This document shows positions 10,336-17,099 of a DNA stretch of 26,523 bases, in pieces. The stretch comes from DATBLE01 sp038248655 (GTDB lineage: Bacteria > Actinomycetota > Thermoleophilia > Gaiellales > Gaiellaceae). The stretch spans positions 1 to 26,523 of the forward strand of contig JBBRXG010000031.1 in the NCBI GenBank assembly GCA_038248655.1. The letters are read 5' to 3'. The notes under the pieces were generated by a model that worked only from the letters and a program-made list of their open reading frames with translations, made no database searches and was not told the origin of the DNA. A program made the position numbers and the translations under genes. Within the stretch, counting starts at the first letter, position 1; each line of letters opens with the position of its first letter.

Positions 10336-10538
10336 GAGCGCGGCAGCTGCGTGACCTGACGGACGCCGAGCTGCAGACCCGGCTCGCGGAGACGAGGCAG
10401 GAGCTCTTCAACCTCCGCTTCCAGTCGGCGACCGGCGCGCTCGAGAACTCGGCGCGACTGCGGCTCGCCAAGCGCGAGATCGCGCGAATCCTGACGATCC
10501 GGCACGAGCGCGCGGCCGGCCTGGAGAGGATCACCTAG
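10332..10538 (+). CDS. rpmC: 50S ribosomal protein L29
   Basis: The 68-residue protein MRARQLRDLTDAELQTRLAE with LFNLRFQSATGALENSARLR is a standard two-helix L29, located at the tunnel exit beside L23. GGGAGGAAG gives the GTG start at 10332 good support. rpsQ starts 2 nt after the stop. Confidence 0.96.
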   Translation: MRARQLRDLTDAELQTRLAETRQELFNLRFQSATGALENSARLRLAKREIARILTIRHERAAGLERIT

Positions 10539-10540
10539 GA

Positions 10541-11446
10541 ATGGCTGACGAGAAGAAGACGAAGAAGACCGACGAGACCGAGACGACTCCCGAGGAGAAG
10601 CCGAAGCGCACGCGCAAGCCGGCGGAGCCGAAGGCAGCCGCAGCGCCCGCCGAGGACAAGCCGAAGCGGACGCGCAAGAAGGCCGAGGAAACGGCTGCCG
10701 AGCCCGCAGAGGCGCCGGTCGTCGTCGAGGAGGTTCAGGCCGAGGCCGCCACCGAGGAGCCTGTTGCCGAGGAGCCTGTTGCCGAGGAGCCTGTTGCCGA
10801 GGAGCCTGTTGCCGAGCCTGTTGCCGAGCCTGTTGCCGAGCCTGTTGCCGAGCCTGTTGCCGAGCCTGTTGTCGAGGAGCCGGTTGCGCCCGTCGCCGAG
10901 CCCGCGGCGGAGGAGCCTCCCGTCGAGAAAGAGGACGGCGGCGACAGTTCCGCGGGGGCTGCCGCTGAAGCGCCCGCCGAGGAACCCGTGGCGGACACGG
11001 AGCCTGCCGCCGAGGCCGCAGCGCCTGCCGACGAGCCGGTCGCAGAGGAGGCTCCCGCCTCCGTGCCCTCCGTACGGGGCCCGAAGGCGAAGAAGAAGCG
11101 CCTGCCGCGCTCTCAGCGTCGGCAGCGCCCGAAGCCGAAGCGCGAACCTTCCGCCGAGCGCAAGCCGATCCTGCGTCTCCCGAAGCCGGAGGGCGAGCGC
11201 GGCCGCGATCAGCAGCGCCGCGGCGTCGTCGTCTCCGCGGCGATGGACAAGACGATCGTCGTCCGGGTCGACTCGGTGAAAGCGCACCCCAGGTACAAGA
11301 AGGTGATCCGGCGCTCGAAGAAGTTCCACGCGCATGACGAGCGGAACCAGGCGAAGGCCGGCGACCTCGTCCGCATCGTCGAGACGCGCCCGCTCTCGAA
11401 GACGAAGCGCTGGCGCCTGGCCGAGGTCATCGAGGCCGCCAAGTGA
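10541..11446 (+). CDS. rpsQ: 30S ribosomal protein S17 with 220-residue repetitive N-terminal extension
   Basis: Only residues about 224-301 are S17: RGVVVSAAMDKTIVVRVDS, HPRYKKVIRRSKKFHAHDE and GDLVRIVETRPLSKTKRWRL. S17 binds 16S rRNA early in 30S assembly. Usual S17 is 80-110 residues. The first 223 residues comprise a lysine-rich start (KKTKKT, KPKRTRK twice), an acidic Glu/Pro/Ala/Val part with VAEEP and VAEP repeats (about 72-111), then a basic stretch (KAKKKRLPRSQRRQRPKPKR). The extension is in frame and ATG 10541 lies 2 nt after rpmC, so it is probably translated. The stop overlaps rplN (GTGA). Confidence 0.93.
   Translation: MADEKKTKKTDETETTPEEKPKRTRKPAEPKAAAAPAEDKPKRTRKKAEETAAEPAEAPVVVEEVQAEAATEEPVAEEPVAEEPVAEEPVAEPVAEPVAEPVAEPVAEPVVEEPVAPVAEPAAEEPPVEKEDGGDSSAGAAAEAPAEEPVADTEPAAEAAAPADEPVAEEAPASVPSVRGPKAKKKRLPRSQRRQRPKPKREPSAERKPILRLPKPEGERGRDQQRRGVVVSAAMDKTIVVRVDSVKAHPRYKKVIRRSKKFHAHDERNQAKAGDLVRIVETRPLSKTKRWRLAEVIEAAK
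10754..10873 (+). repeat. Tandem repeat inside rpsQ: 4 x 15 bp then 5 x 12 bp
   Basis: Four identical copies of GAGGAGCCTGTTGCC (10754-10813) are followed by five copies of GAGCCTGTTGCC (10814-10873, the last with one substitution, GTC). The units differ by exactly one codon (GAG), so copy-number change keeps the frame. They encode EEPVA and EPVA repeats. Confidence 0.95.
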
Positions 11447-11811
11447 TTCAGCAGGAGACACGTGTCCGTATCGCCGACAACACCGGCGCGCGCGAGCTGC
11501 TCTGCATTCGGGTCATGGGCGGCTCGCATCGTCGGTACGCGCGTGTCGGCGACATCATCGTTGGTACGGTGAAGACCGCGACCCCACGGGGCGCGATCAA
11601 GAAGGGCGAGGTCGTCCGCGCGGTCGTCGTACGCACGAAGAAGCCCTACGGTCGGGAGGACGGGACGCAGATCGCGTTCGACGAGAACGCGGCCGTGATC
11701 ATCGACGCGCAACGGAACCCCCGCGGAACGCGCATCTTCGGCCCGGTCGCGCGTGAGCTCCGCGAGAAGAACTTCATGAAGATCGTCAGCCTCGCTCCGG
11801 AGGTGCTCTAG
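11443..11811 (+). CDS. rplN: 50S ribosomal protein L14
   Basis: The 122-residue protein has MIQQETRVRIADNTGARELL, GDIIVGTVKTATPRGAIKKG and IFGPVARELREKNFMKIVSL, all typical of L14, which forms intersubunit bridge B8. The GTG start at 11443 overlaps the rpsQ stop by 4 nt. The stop TAG (11809-11811) lies in the arm of a perfect 14-bp palindrome. The 103-nt gap that follows is one of the largest in the operon. Confidence 0.97.
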   Translation: MIQQETRVRIADNTGARELLCIRVMGGSHRRYARVGDIIVGTVKTATPRGAIKKGEVVRAVVVRTKKPYGREDGTQIAFDENAAVIIDAQRNPRGTRIFGPVARELREKNFMKIVSLAPEVL

Positions 11812-11838
11812 CCATTCGGCTTGCGCCGAATGGCTAGA
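11807..11838 (+). repeat. Stop-codon palindrome at the end of rplN
   Basis: TCTAGCCATTCGGC (11807-11820) and GCCGAATGGCTAGA (11825-11838) pair perfectly over 14 bp around TTGC. The rplN stop TAG is in the left arm. Its outer parts (TAGCCATTCG and AATGGCTAG) recur at the rpsH stop (13448-13474). No T run follows. Confidence 0.85.
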
Positions 11839-11843
11839 AAGAC

Positions 11844-11918
11844 ATGGAAAAAGCGATGACCCCGAATACGAGCAGGCTTCCTGACCTTCTCTCCGACCAA
11901 GGAGGAGAGAAGGCATGA
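11844..11918 (+). other. Candidate bridge ORF, 24 codons (rplN to rplX)
   Basis: ATG at 11844, 6 nt after the stop palindrome, opens a frame starting MEKAMTPNTSRLPDLLSD and ending GCA TGA at 11916-11918, which overlaps the rplX ATG (ATGA). Its last codons run through the rplX hairpin, so translating it would open that hairpin. Upstream AGAAAGA is only a weak Shine-Dalgarno. Confidence 0.4.
11885..11913 (+). promoter_or_regulatory. Start-abutting hairpin with the rplX Shine-Dalgarno in its loop
   Basis: CCTTCTCTCC (11885-11894) and GGAGAGAAGG (11904-11913) pair perfectly over 10 bp with a 9-nt loop GACCAAGGA. The Shine-Dalgarno AAGGAGG (11899-11905) spans the loop and the first right-arm bases. 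The stem ends one base before the rplX ATG (11915). Confidence 0.65.
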
Positions 11919-12274
11919 AAGTCAAGAAGGGCGACCTCGTTCAGGTCCTCTCCGGCAAGGACCGCGGCAAGCAGGGACGTGTCGTCGAGGCCCGGCCGGG
12001 CGAGCGCCGCGTGATCGTCGAGAACCTGAACGTCGTCAAGCGGCACACGAGGCCGCGGCCGATGCGCGATGCCAACCGCATGGGCGGCACGCAGATGATG
12101 CCCGGCGGGGTGATCGACCGGCCGGCCCCGCTCGCCGTCTCGAAGGTGATGGTCGTCTGCCCGACCTGCAATCTGCCGACGAGGGTGGGTCACACCTTCA
12201 AGGAGATCAGGGGGAAGCGAGTGAAGGTACGGGTCTGCAAGCGCGCCGGGTGCGGAGGTGAGCTCGACAAGTGA
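11915..12274 (+). CDS. rplX: 50S ribosomal protein L24
   Basis: The 119-residue protein has the KOW motif near the start (KKGDLVQVLSGKDRGKQG) and a C-terminal zinc-ribbon-like part with C82, C85, C108 and C113 (VVCPTCNLPTRVGH; VCKRAGCGG). L24 is an assembly initiator of the 50S subunit. The ATG overlaps the stop of a 24-codon bridge ORF and follows a hairpin that holds its Shine-Dalgarno. The stop overlaps rplE (GTGA). Confidence 0.96.
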   Translation: MKVKKGDLVQVLSGKDRGKQGRVVEARPGERRVIVENLNVVKRHTRPRPMRDANRMGGTQMMPGGVIDRPAPLAVSKVMVVCPTCNLPTRVGHTFKEIRGKRVKVRVCKRAGCGGELDK

Positions 12275-12852
12275 CCCCCGGGAACGGCAACGGATACGCG
12301 CCTCGGCTGAAGGAGCTCTACGAGACCGAGCTGCGCCCCCGCCTCGCCGAGGACCTCGGTCTCAGCTCGGTGATGCAGGTACCGCGCGTGATCAAGATCA
12401 CGCTGAACATGGGCGTCGGCGACGCGAAGACCGAGTCGAAATCGCTGGACAGCGCGCTGGACGAGCTCTCCACGATCGCGGGTCAGCGGGCCCAGATGCG
12501 CCGTGCCCGCAAGTCGATCGCCGCCTTCAAGCTCCGTGAGGGGATGCCGATCGGCGCCCGGGTCACGCTACGCGGTGCGCGCATGTACGAGTTCCTCGAC
12601 CGGCTCGTCTCGATCGCGCTGCCGCGCATCCGCGACTTCCGCGGCCTCGACCCCGGCTCGTTCGACGGGCGAGGCAACTACTCGCTCGGGGTGCGCGAGC
12701 AGATCATCTTTCCCGAGATCGACTACGACGAGATCGCCGCGGTGCGGGGACTCGACATCGCCATCACGACGTCGGCGGCCGACGACGAGGCAGCGCGGGC
12801 GCTGCTCCGAGGCCTCGGGCTGCCGTTCGCCGACAGGGAGGTTTCCAGCTAA
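12271..12852 (+). CDS. rplE: 50S ribosomal protein L5
   Basis: The 193-residue protein contains PRVIKITLNMGVGDAKTESK, REGMPIGARVTLRGARMYEF, DFRGLDPGSFDGRGNYSLG and FPEIDYDEI, diagnostic of L5, which binds 5S rRNA and contacts P-site tRNA. The GTG start overlaps the rplX stop by 4 nt; the first eight residues are a short Gly/Asn-rich leader. rpsN begins directly after the stop. Confidence 0.97.
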   Translation: MTPGNGNGYAPRLKELYETELRPRLAEDLGLSSVMQVPRVIKITLNMGVGDAKTESKSLDSALDELSTIAGQRAQMRRARKSIAAFKLREGMPIGARVTLRGARMYEFLDRLVSIALPRIRDFRGLDPGSFDGRGNYSLGVREQIIFPEIDYDEIAAVRGLDIAITTSAADDEAARALLRGLGLPFADREVSS

Positions 12853-13146
12853 GTGGCCAAGAAGTCGATGATTGCCAAGGCCGCCCGGCCGCAGCGCTAC
12901 AAGGTTCGCGCGTACTCGCGCTGCAACCGCTGCGGGCGTCCGCGCGCGGTGTTCAAGAAGTTCGGGCTCTGCCGCATCTGCCTGCGGGAGCTCGCCCACG
13001 AGGGCGTGATTCCCGGGATGACGAAGAGCTCGTGGTATGAGGAAGACGCACGTGCTGACCGATCCGATCGCAGACATGCTCACCCGTATCCGCAACGCCA
13101 ACAAGGCGCTGCACGAGACCGCGGCAATGCCGACGTCGCGTGTTAA
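12853..13146 (+). CDS. rpsN: 30S ribosomal protein S14 type Z, stop codon lost (36-residue aberrant tail)
   Basis: Residues 1-61 are a complete zinc-binding S14: MAKKSMIAKAARPQRYKVRA, four-cysteine knuckle C24/C27/C40/C43, and the family end GVIPGMTKSSW at W61. A stop is expected there, but the frame reads TGG TAT GAG and continues 36 residues inside rpsH in a different frame. One missing A (TAATGAGG becoming TATGAGG) would explain it. S14 is essential in the 30S head, so either the tail is tolerated or the base is a sequencing error. The GTG start directly follows rplE. Confidence 0.85.
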   Translation: MAKKSMIAKAARPQRYKVRAYSRCNRCGRPRAVFKKFGLCRICLRELAHEGVIPGMTKSSWYEEDARADRSDRRHAHPYPQRQQGAARDRGNADVAC

Positions 13147-13450
13147 GGAGGAGATCGCCCGTCTCCTCAAGGAGGAGGGCTACATCCGTGATTTCCGCGT
13201 CGAGACACCGGAGGACGGACACCCGGTGCTGGTGATCGTCCTCAAGTACGGCCGCAGCCGTGAGCGCGTGATCACGAACCTGAAGCGCGTCTCCAAGCCG
13301 GGCCGCCGCATCTATGCCCGAAAGGACCGCATGCCGCGCGTGCTCGGCGGCATGGGCACCGCGATCCTGTCGACGTCGAGCGGGGTGATGACGAGCCGAA
13401 GCGCAGCAGAGCGCGGTATCGGCGGCGAGGTCATCTGTTTTGTCTGGTAG
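13052..13450 (+). CDS. rpsH: 30S ribosomal protein S8
   Basis: The 132-residue protein is of normal S8 length: LTDPIADMLTRIRNANKALH, MPTSRVKEEIARLLKEEGYI, and the C-terminal STSSGVMTSRSAAERGIGGE. S8 organises the 30S platform and represses the spc operon in E. coli. GTG 13052 is preferred because GAGGAAG (13039-13045) lies 6 nt upstream; an in-frame ATG at 13037 adds MRKTH but has a poorer ribosome-binding site. The stop TAG (13448-13450) starts the left arm of a palindrome. Confidence 0.94.
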   Translation: MLTDPIADMLTRIRNANKALHETAAMPTSRVKEEIARLLKEEGYIRDFRVETPEDGHPVLVIVLKYGRSRERVITNLKRVSKPGRRIYARKDRMPRVLGGMGTAILSTSSGVMTSRSAAERGIGGEVICFVW

Positions 13451-13473
13451 CCATTCGCTTCGCAAAATGGCTA
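13448..13473 (+). repeat. Stop-codon palindrome at the end of rpsH
   Basis: TAGCCATT (13448-13455) and AATGGCTA (13466-13473) pair over 8 bp with a 10-nt loop CGCTTCGCAA. The left arm starts with the rpsH stop TAG. It shares TAGCCATTCG and AATGGCTAG with the palindrome after rplN, so the two look like copies of one element. Confidence 0.7.
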
Positions 13474-13481
13474 GGGAAATC

Positions 13482-13547
13482 ATGAACCAAGAGACAGACA
13501 ACCGTTGTTCTAGCCAGTTCCCGACCGGAGGGAGGGAACTGGCATGA
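13482..13547 (+). other. Candidate bridge ORF, 21 codons (rpsH to rplF)
   Basis: ATG 13482 follows AGGGAAATC and opens a frame starting MNQETDNRCSSQFPTGG and ending GCA TGA at 13545-13547, overlapping the rplF ATG (ATGA). It lies 8 nt after the stop palindrome and runs through the rplF hairpin, exactly the layout seen between rplN and rplX. Confidence 0.4.
13513..13543 (+). promoter_or_regulatory. Start-abutting hairpin with the rplF Shine-Dalgarno in its loop
   Basis: GCCAGTTCCC (13513-13522) and GGGAACTGGC (13534-13543) pair perfectly over 10 bp; the 11-nt loop GACCGGAGGGA holds the whole Shine-Dalgarno. The stem ends on the base before the rplF ATG. The loop start GACC matches that of the rplX hairpin. 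Confidence 0.65.
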
Positions 13548-14077
13548 GCAGAATCGGAAAGAGTCCGATCGACGTGCCGGCCGGCGTGTCCGTGTCCATC
13601 TCGCCGGGGCGCGTGATGGTCAACGGCCCGCTCGGCGAGCTCGCCCGCGCCGTTCCGCAACGGATGACGATCGAGCAGGCCGAGGACACCCTCACCGTCA
13701 CGCGGCCGACCGACCGCGGCGAGGACCGTGCGTTGCACGGGCTGACCCGTACGCTCGTCGCGAACATGGTCGAGGGCGTGACGAAGGGGTTCGAGAAGAA
13801 GCTCGCGATCCAGGGCGTCGGCTACCGCGCGTCGCTGCGCGGGACGGCGCTCGAGCTCAACGTCGGCTTCTCGCACTCGGTCGTCAAGGAGGCTCCCGCG
13901 GGCATCGCCTACGAGGTTCCGACCCCGACCGAGATCATCGTCAAGGGGATCGACAAGCAGCAGGTGGGCCAGGTCGCCGCCGAGATCCGCAAGGTCCGTC
14001 CGCCCGAGCCGTACAAGGGCAAGGGCATCCGCTACGAGGGCGAGTACGTCCGCCGGAAGGTCGGGAAGCGGGCATGA
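13544..14077 (+). CDS. rplF: 50S ribosomal protein L6
   Basis: The 177-residue protein has MSRIGKSPIDVPAGVSVSIS, the duplicated L6 fold with QGVGYRASLRGTALELNVGF and the signature PEPYKGKGIRYEGEYVRRK. L6 supports the sarcin-ricin loop region. The ATG follows a hairpin with the Shine-Dalgarno in its loop and overlaps the stop of a 21-codon ORF. The stop overlaps rplR (ATGA). Confidence 0.97.
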   Translation: MSRIGKSPIDVPAGVSVSISPGRVMVNGPLGELARAVPQRMTIEQAEDTLTVTRPTDRGEDRALHGLTRTLVANMVEGVTKGFEKKLAIQGVGYRASLRGTALELNVGFSHSVVKEAPAGIAYEVPTPTEIIVKGIDKQQVGQVAAEIRKVRPPEPYKGKGIRYEGEYVRRKVGKRA

Positions 14078-14430
14078 CGACGATGACGCCACGCCTGCTC
14101 CGCGAGCGGCGTCACCGGCGGATTCGCGGCAAGATCGCAGGCACCGCCGAGCGGCCGCGCCTCGCCGTCTTTCGCTCGAACCTGGGCATCTCGGCCCAGC
14201 TCATCGACGACCAGACGGGTCGCACGCTCGCTGCTGCCGGCTGGCAGCAGCTGAAGAAGGCATTCAAGGGGTCGAGGTCCGACCAGGCCAAGGAGGTCGG
14301 CAAGCTGCTCGCCGCGAATGCGAAGAAGGCCGGGGTCGAGTCGTGCGTCTTCGACCGCGGCGGCTACCTCTACCACGGACGCGTGAAGGCGCTCGCCGAG
14401 GGCGCGCGCGAGGGAGGTCTAAGATTCTAA
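14074..14430 (+). CDS. rplR: 50S ribosomal protein L18
   Basis: The 118-residue protein has RERRHRRIRGKIAGTAERPR, LAVFRSNLGISAQLIDD and CVFDRGGYLYHGRVKALAEG, diagnostic of L18, the main 5S rRNA-binding partner of L5. The ATG overlaps the rplF stop by 4 nt, and rpsE begins directly after the stop. Confidence 0.97.
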   Translation: MTTMTPRLLRERRHRRIRGKIAGTAERPRLAVFRSNLGISAQLIDDQTGRTLAAAGWQQLKKAFKGSRSDQAKEVGKLLAANAKKAGVESCVFDRGGYLYHGRVKALAEGAREGGLRF

Positions 14431-15018
14431 GTGGCTATCGATATCGCTGAATCCAGAGAGCTGAAGGAGCGCGTGGTCGAGATCAACCGCGTCGCCAAGG
14501 TGGTCAAGGGCGGCCGCAGATTCTCGTTCACTGCGCTCGTCGTGATCGGAGACGAGGTCGACCGGGTCGGGGTCGGATACGGGAAGGCCCGCGAGGTCCC
14601 GCTCGCGATCTCGAAGGCCGTCGACGATGCGAAGAAGAACCTCTTCACCGTGCCGAAGCACGGCACCACGATCACCCACGAGATCCTCGGCCGGTCCGAC
14701 GCCGCCCGCGTCCTGCTCCGTCCGGCGAGCGAGGGCACGGGCGTCATCGCGGGCGGCGGCGTACGCGCCGTGCTCGAGCTGGCCGGGATCCGCGACATCC
14801 TCGCGAAGAGCCTCGGGACGACGAACCCGATCAACATGCTGAAAGCGACGGTCGACGGCCTGAAGAACCTCCGCCGGCCCGAGGACGTCGCCCGGATCCG
14901 GGGCCTGACGATCTCCCAGGTTCTGCCCATTTCACGGGCCGCCAAGGCGTCCGAAGAGACGGGTGGGGCCGCCGAGCACGAGCCCCCTAGCGCTTCGCCG
15001 GAGGGCGAAGCGCAGTGA
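14431..15018 (+). CDS. rpsE: 30S ribosomal protein S5
   Basis: The 195-residue protein has the S5 N-domain ERVVEINRVAKVVKGGRRFS, GVGYGKAREVPLAISKAVDD and C-domain GGGVRAVLELAGIRDILAK. S5 works in translational accuracy with S4 and S12. About 20 residues of Glu/Pro/Ser tail follow the core, and the last codons encode the arms of the rpmD hairpin. The GTG start directly follows rplR; the stop overlaps the rpmD GTG. Confidence 0.96.
   Translation: MAIDIAESRELKERVVEINRVAKVVKGGRRFSFTALVVIGDEVDRVGVGYGKAREVPLAISKAVDDAKKNLFTVPKHGTTITHEILGRSDAARVLLRPASEGTGVIAGGGVRAVLELAGIRDILAKSLGTTNPINMLKATVDGLKNLRRPEDVARIRGLTISQVLPISRAAKASEETGGAAEHEPPSASPEGEAQ
14990..15013 (+). promoter_or_regulatory. Start-abutting hairpin with the rpmD Shine-Dalgarno in its loop
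   Basis: GCGCTTCGCC (14990-14999) and GGCGAAGCGC (15004-15013) pair perfectly over 10 bp; the loop is GGAG, the core of the Shine-Dalgarno (GGAGGG 15000-15005). The stem ends one base before the rpmD GTG (15015). It is coding DNA of rpsE, so ribosomes on rpsE open it. Confidence 0.65.
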
Positions 15019-15197
15019 GCAAGGTCCGCATCACCCAGGTTCGCAGCGGAATCGGCCAAAGCCAGCGGCATCGCGGCACGCTGCGTGCGCTCGGGCTCGG
15101 CAGGATCGGCCGCTCGGTCGAGCAGGAGGAGGGCCCCGTGCTCGCCGGTATGCTCAGGAAGGTCCGCCATCTCGTGAAGGTCGAGGAGAGCACATAG
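15015..15197 (+). CDS. rpmD: 50S ribosomal protein L30
   Basis: The 60-residue protein MSKVRITQVRSGIGQSQRHR with TLRALGLGRIGRSVEQ and VRHLVKVEE is a typical short bacterial L30. The GTG start overlaps the rpsE stop (GTGA) and lies one base after a hairpin whose loop is the Shine-Dalgarno. The stop TAG overlaps the rplO GTG (TAGTG). Confidence 0.96.
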   Translation: MSKVRITQVRSGIGQSQRHRGTLRALGLGRIGRSVEQEEGPVLAGMLRKVRHLVKVEEST

Positions 15198-15808
15198 TGG
15201 CCGGCGACGTGAACCTCTCCAACCTGAAGCCCGCCCAGGCGCGCAAGGACCGCAAGCGCATCGGCCGCGGCATGGGCTCGGGCAAGGGGCGCTATTCCGG
15301 CCGCGGGATCAAGGGTCAGAAGTCGCGCGCGGGCTCGCACTCGATGCGCGCCGGTTTCGAGGGCGGCCAGATGCCCTCCTACATGCGCATGGGCAAGCAG
15401 CGCGGCTCGACCTCGAAGGACGCGATGCCGATCGGCCCCTTCCGGACGTCCGTCTGGTCTGTCAACGTGCGCGATCTGGAGCAGCGGTTCGCGGCCGGCG
15501 CCGAGGTGACTCCGGAGGCGCTCGTGGCGACCGGCCTGATCCGGAACCTGAGCCGCGACGTGAAGATCCTCGGCCACGGCGACCTGAGCCTGAAGCTAGC
15601 CGTCTCCGCCCACGCGTTCTCGAAGAGCGCGGTCGAGAAGATCGAGGGCGCGGGCGGCAGCGTCGCCTGGTTGAAGCCGCCGCACGAGCCGAAGCGCAGG
15701 AAGCACCGTCGGGCTGGGCCCGCCGCCGAACAGGCGCCGGCCGCCCGTGAGACCGAGGAGGCGGCTCCGGCGGAAACGTCCGAGCCGAGCGAGGAGACGC
15801 AGGAGTGA
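15197..15808 (+). CDS. rplO: 50S ribosomal protein L15 with acidic C-terminal tail
   Basis: Residues 1 to about 160 are L15: VNLSNLKPAQARKDRKRIGR, MGSGKGRYSGRGIKGQKSR, AGFEGGQMPSYMRMGKQRG and HAFSKSAVEKIEGAGGSVAW. It joins the 50S subunit late. A basic then Glu/Ala/Pro-rich tail brings it to 203 residues against about 146. The GTG start shares its G with the rpmD stop. The 37-nt gap to secY holds a short ORF and a hairpin. Confidence 0.95.
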   Translation: MAGDVNLSNLKPAQARKDRKRIGRGMGSGKGRYSGRGIKGQKSRAGSHSMRAGFEGGQMPSYMRMGKQRGSTSKDAMPIGPFRTSVWSVNVRDLEQRFAAGAEVTPEALVATGLIRNLSRDVKILGHGDLSLKLAVSAHAFSKSAVEKIEGAGGSVAWLKPPHEPKRRKHRRAGPAAEQAPAARETEEAAPAETSEPSEETQE

Positions 15809-15840
15809 CGGTGTCGGCCAGCCCTCTACGCGGAGCGTAG
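15805..15840 (+). other. Candidate bridge ORF, 11 codons (rplO to secY)
   Basis: GTG 15805 overlaps the rplO stop (GTGA). The frame reads MTVSASPLRGA and stops at TAG 15838-15840, five bases before the secY ATG. It runs into the secY hairpin. Unlike the others it does not overlap the next start. Confidence 0.25.
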
Positions 15841-15842
15841 AG
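15824..15842 (+). promoter_or_regulatory. Start-proximal hairpin with the secY Shine-Dalgarno in its loop
   Basis: CTCTACGC (15824-15831) and GCGTAGAG (15835-15842) pair perfectly over 8 bp with loop GGA; GGAG (15832-15835) is the only Shine-Dalgarno for the ATG at 15846. The stem ends three bases before the ATG. Confidence 0.65.
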
Positions 15843-15845
15843 CGC

Positions 15846-17099
15846 ATGCTTTCCTGGCTCGCGAACGCCTGGCGGGTGCCGGAGCTCCGGCGCCGGCTTC
15901 TCTTCACCGCGGTCGTCCTGGCGCTGTACAGGCTCGGGAGCTTCATTCCCGCTCCCGGTGTCGACTCGGCCCAGATCACCGGCTACTTCAACAACCAGGG
16001 CGGGACCGTCCTCGGGTTGCTCAACCTGTTCTCCGGGAACGCCCTCTCGCGCTTCTCGGTCTTCGCGCTCGGGATCATGCCGTACATCACGGCCTCGATC
16101 ATCTTGCAGCTGATGGCGGTCGTGCTGCCCTCCCTCGCACAGCTGCAGAAGGAAGGCGAATCCGGCTACGCGAAGATCAACCAGTACACGCGGTACCTGA
16201 CGATCATCCTCGCCGCGGCGCAGGCACTCGGCTACTCGTACCTGTTCCGGCGCCAGGGGATCCTCGACGCCAACCCCGGCCGGCTCGTGCTGATCGTCGT
16301 CACGCTCACCGCCGGCACCACGCTCCTGATGTGGTTCGGTGAGCAGATCACGAAGCGCGGGGTCGGGAACGGCATCTCGCTCTTGATCTTCGCCTCGATC
16401 ATCGACCGCGCTCCGCTCGCGATCCGCGCGTGGATCGACGGCGGCCCGACCACGAAGCTGTTCTTCCCGCTGCTCGCGCTGTGCGTGATCGTCGCGGTCG
16501 TCTTCATCCAGGAGGGCCAGCGGCGGATCCCGATCCAGTACGCGAAACGCCAGGTCGGCCGGCGGATGACCGCCGGCGGCTCGACCTACCTGCCGATGCG
16601 CGTGAACATGGCGGGGGTGATCCCGATCATCTTCGCTGCCGCGATCCTGGCCTTCCCGCCGACGATCGGCCAGTTCTTCCCGCAGACACAGGGCTTCATC
16701 AACCGGAACTTCACCCAGACCGACTGGACGTACCTCACGGTCGAGGCGGTGATGATCATCGTCTTCACCTACTTCTACACCGCGGTCCAGTTCAACCCGG
16801 TCGACCAGGCGGACAACCTGCGGAAGTACGGGGGGTACATCCCCGGCATCCGGCCCGGCCCCCCGACCGCCCAGTACCTGGACCGCGTGCTCTCGCGCCT
16901 GACCCTGCCCGGATCGCTGTATCTCGCCGCGATCGCGGTGCTGCCGACCTTCCTGATCCAGTTCTTCCACTTCTCCCAGGCGACGAGCACGTTCCTCGGA
17001 GGCACCTCGCTGCTGATCATCGTCGGCGTCGCGCTCGACACGATGAGGCAGATGGAGTCGCAGATGATGATGCGCTCCTACGAAGGCTTCCTCAAGTAA
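15846..17099 (+). CDS. secY: Preprotein translocase subunit SecY
   Basis: SecY is the channel-forming subunit of the Sec translocon in the cytoplasmic membrane. The 417-residue protein shows the expected ten hydrophobic segments, beginning after MLSWLANAWRVPELRRRLLF, with landmarks YRLGSFIPAPG, ALGIMPYITASIILQLM, the cytosolic loop RRIPIQYAKRQVGRRM and the C-terminal MRQMESQMMMRSYEGFLK. It starts at ATG 15846 after a Shine-Dalgarno hairpin. Its stop TAA shares an A with the adk ATG (TAATG). Confidence 0.97.
   Translation: MLSWLANAWRVPELRRRLLFTAVVLALYRLGSFIPAPGVDSAQITGYFNNQGGTVLGLLNLFSGNALSRFSVFALGIMPYITASIILQLMAVVLPSLAQLQKEGESGYAKINQYTRYLTIILAAAQALGYSYLFRRQGILDANPGRLVLIVVTLTAGTTLLMWFGEQITKRGVGNGISLLIFASIIDRAPLAIRAWIDGGPTTKLFFPLLALCVIVAVVFIQEGQRRIPIQYAKRQVGRRMTAGGSTYLPMRVNMAGVIPIIFAAAILAFPPTIGQFFPQTQGFINRNFTQTDWTYLTVEAVMIIVFTYFYTAVQFNPVDQADNLRKYGGYIPGIRPGPPTAQYLDRVLSRLTLPGSLYLAAIAVLPTFLIQFFHFSQATSTFLGGTSLLIIVGVALDTMRQMESQMMMRSYEGFLK

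Noticed and set aside
10754..10873. CRISPR or regulatory repeat array
   Set aside because: Direct tandem codon repeats inside rpsQ with no spacers.
13037..13051. Upstream ATG start for rpsH
   Set aside because: GTG 13052 has a better spaced Shine-Dalgarno and gives the usual S8 length; the ATG remains possible.
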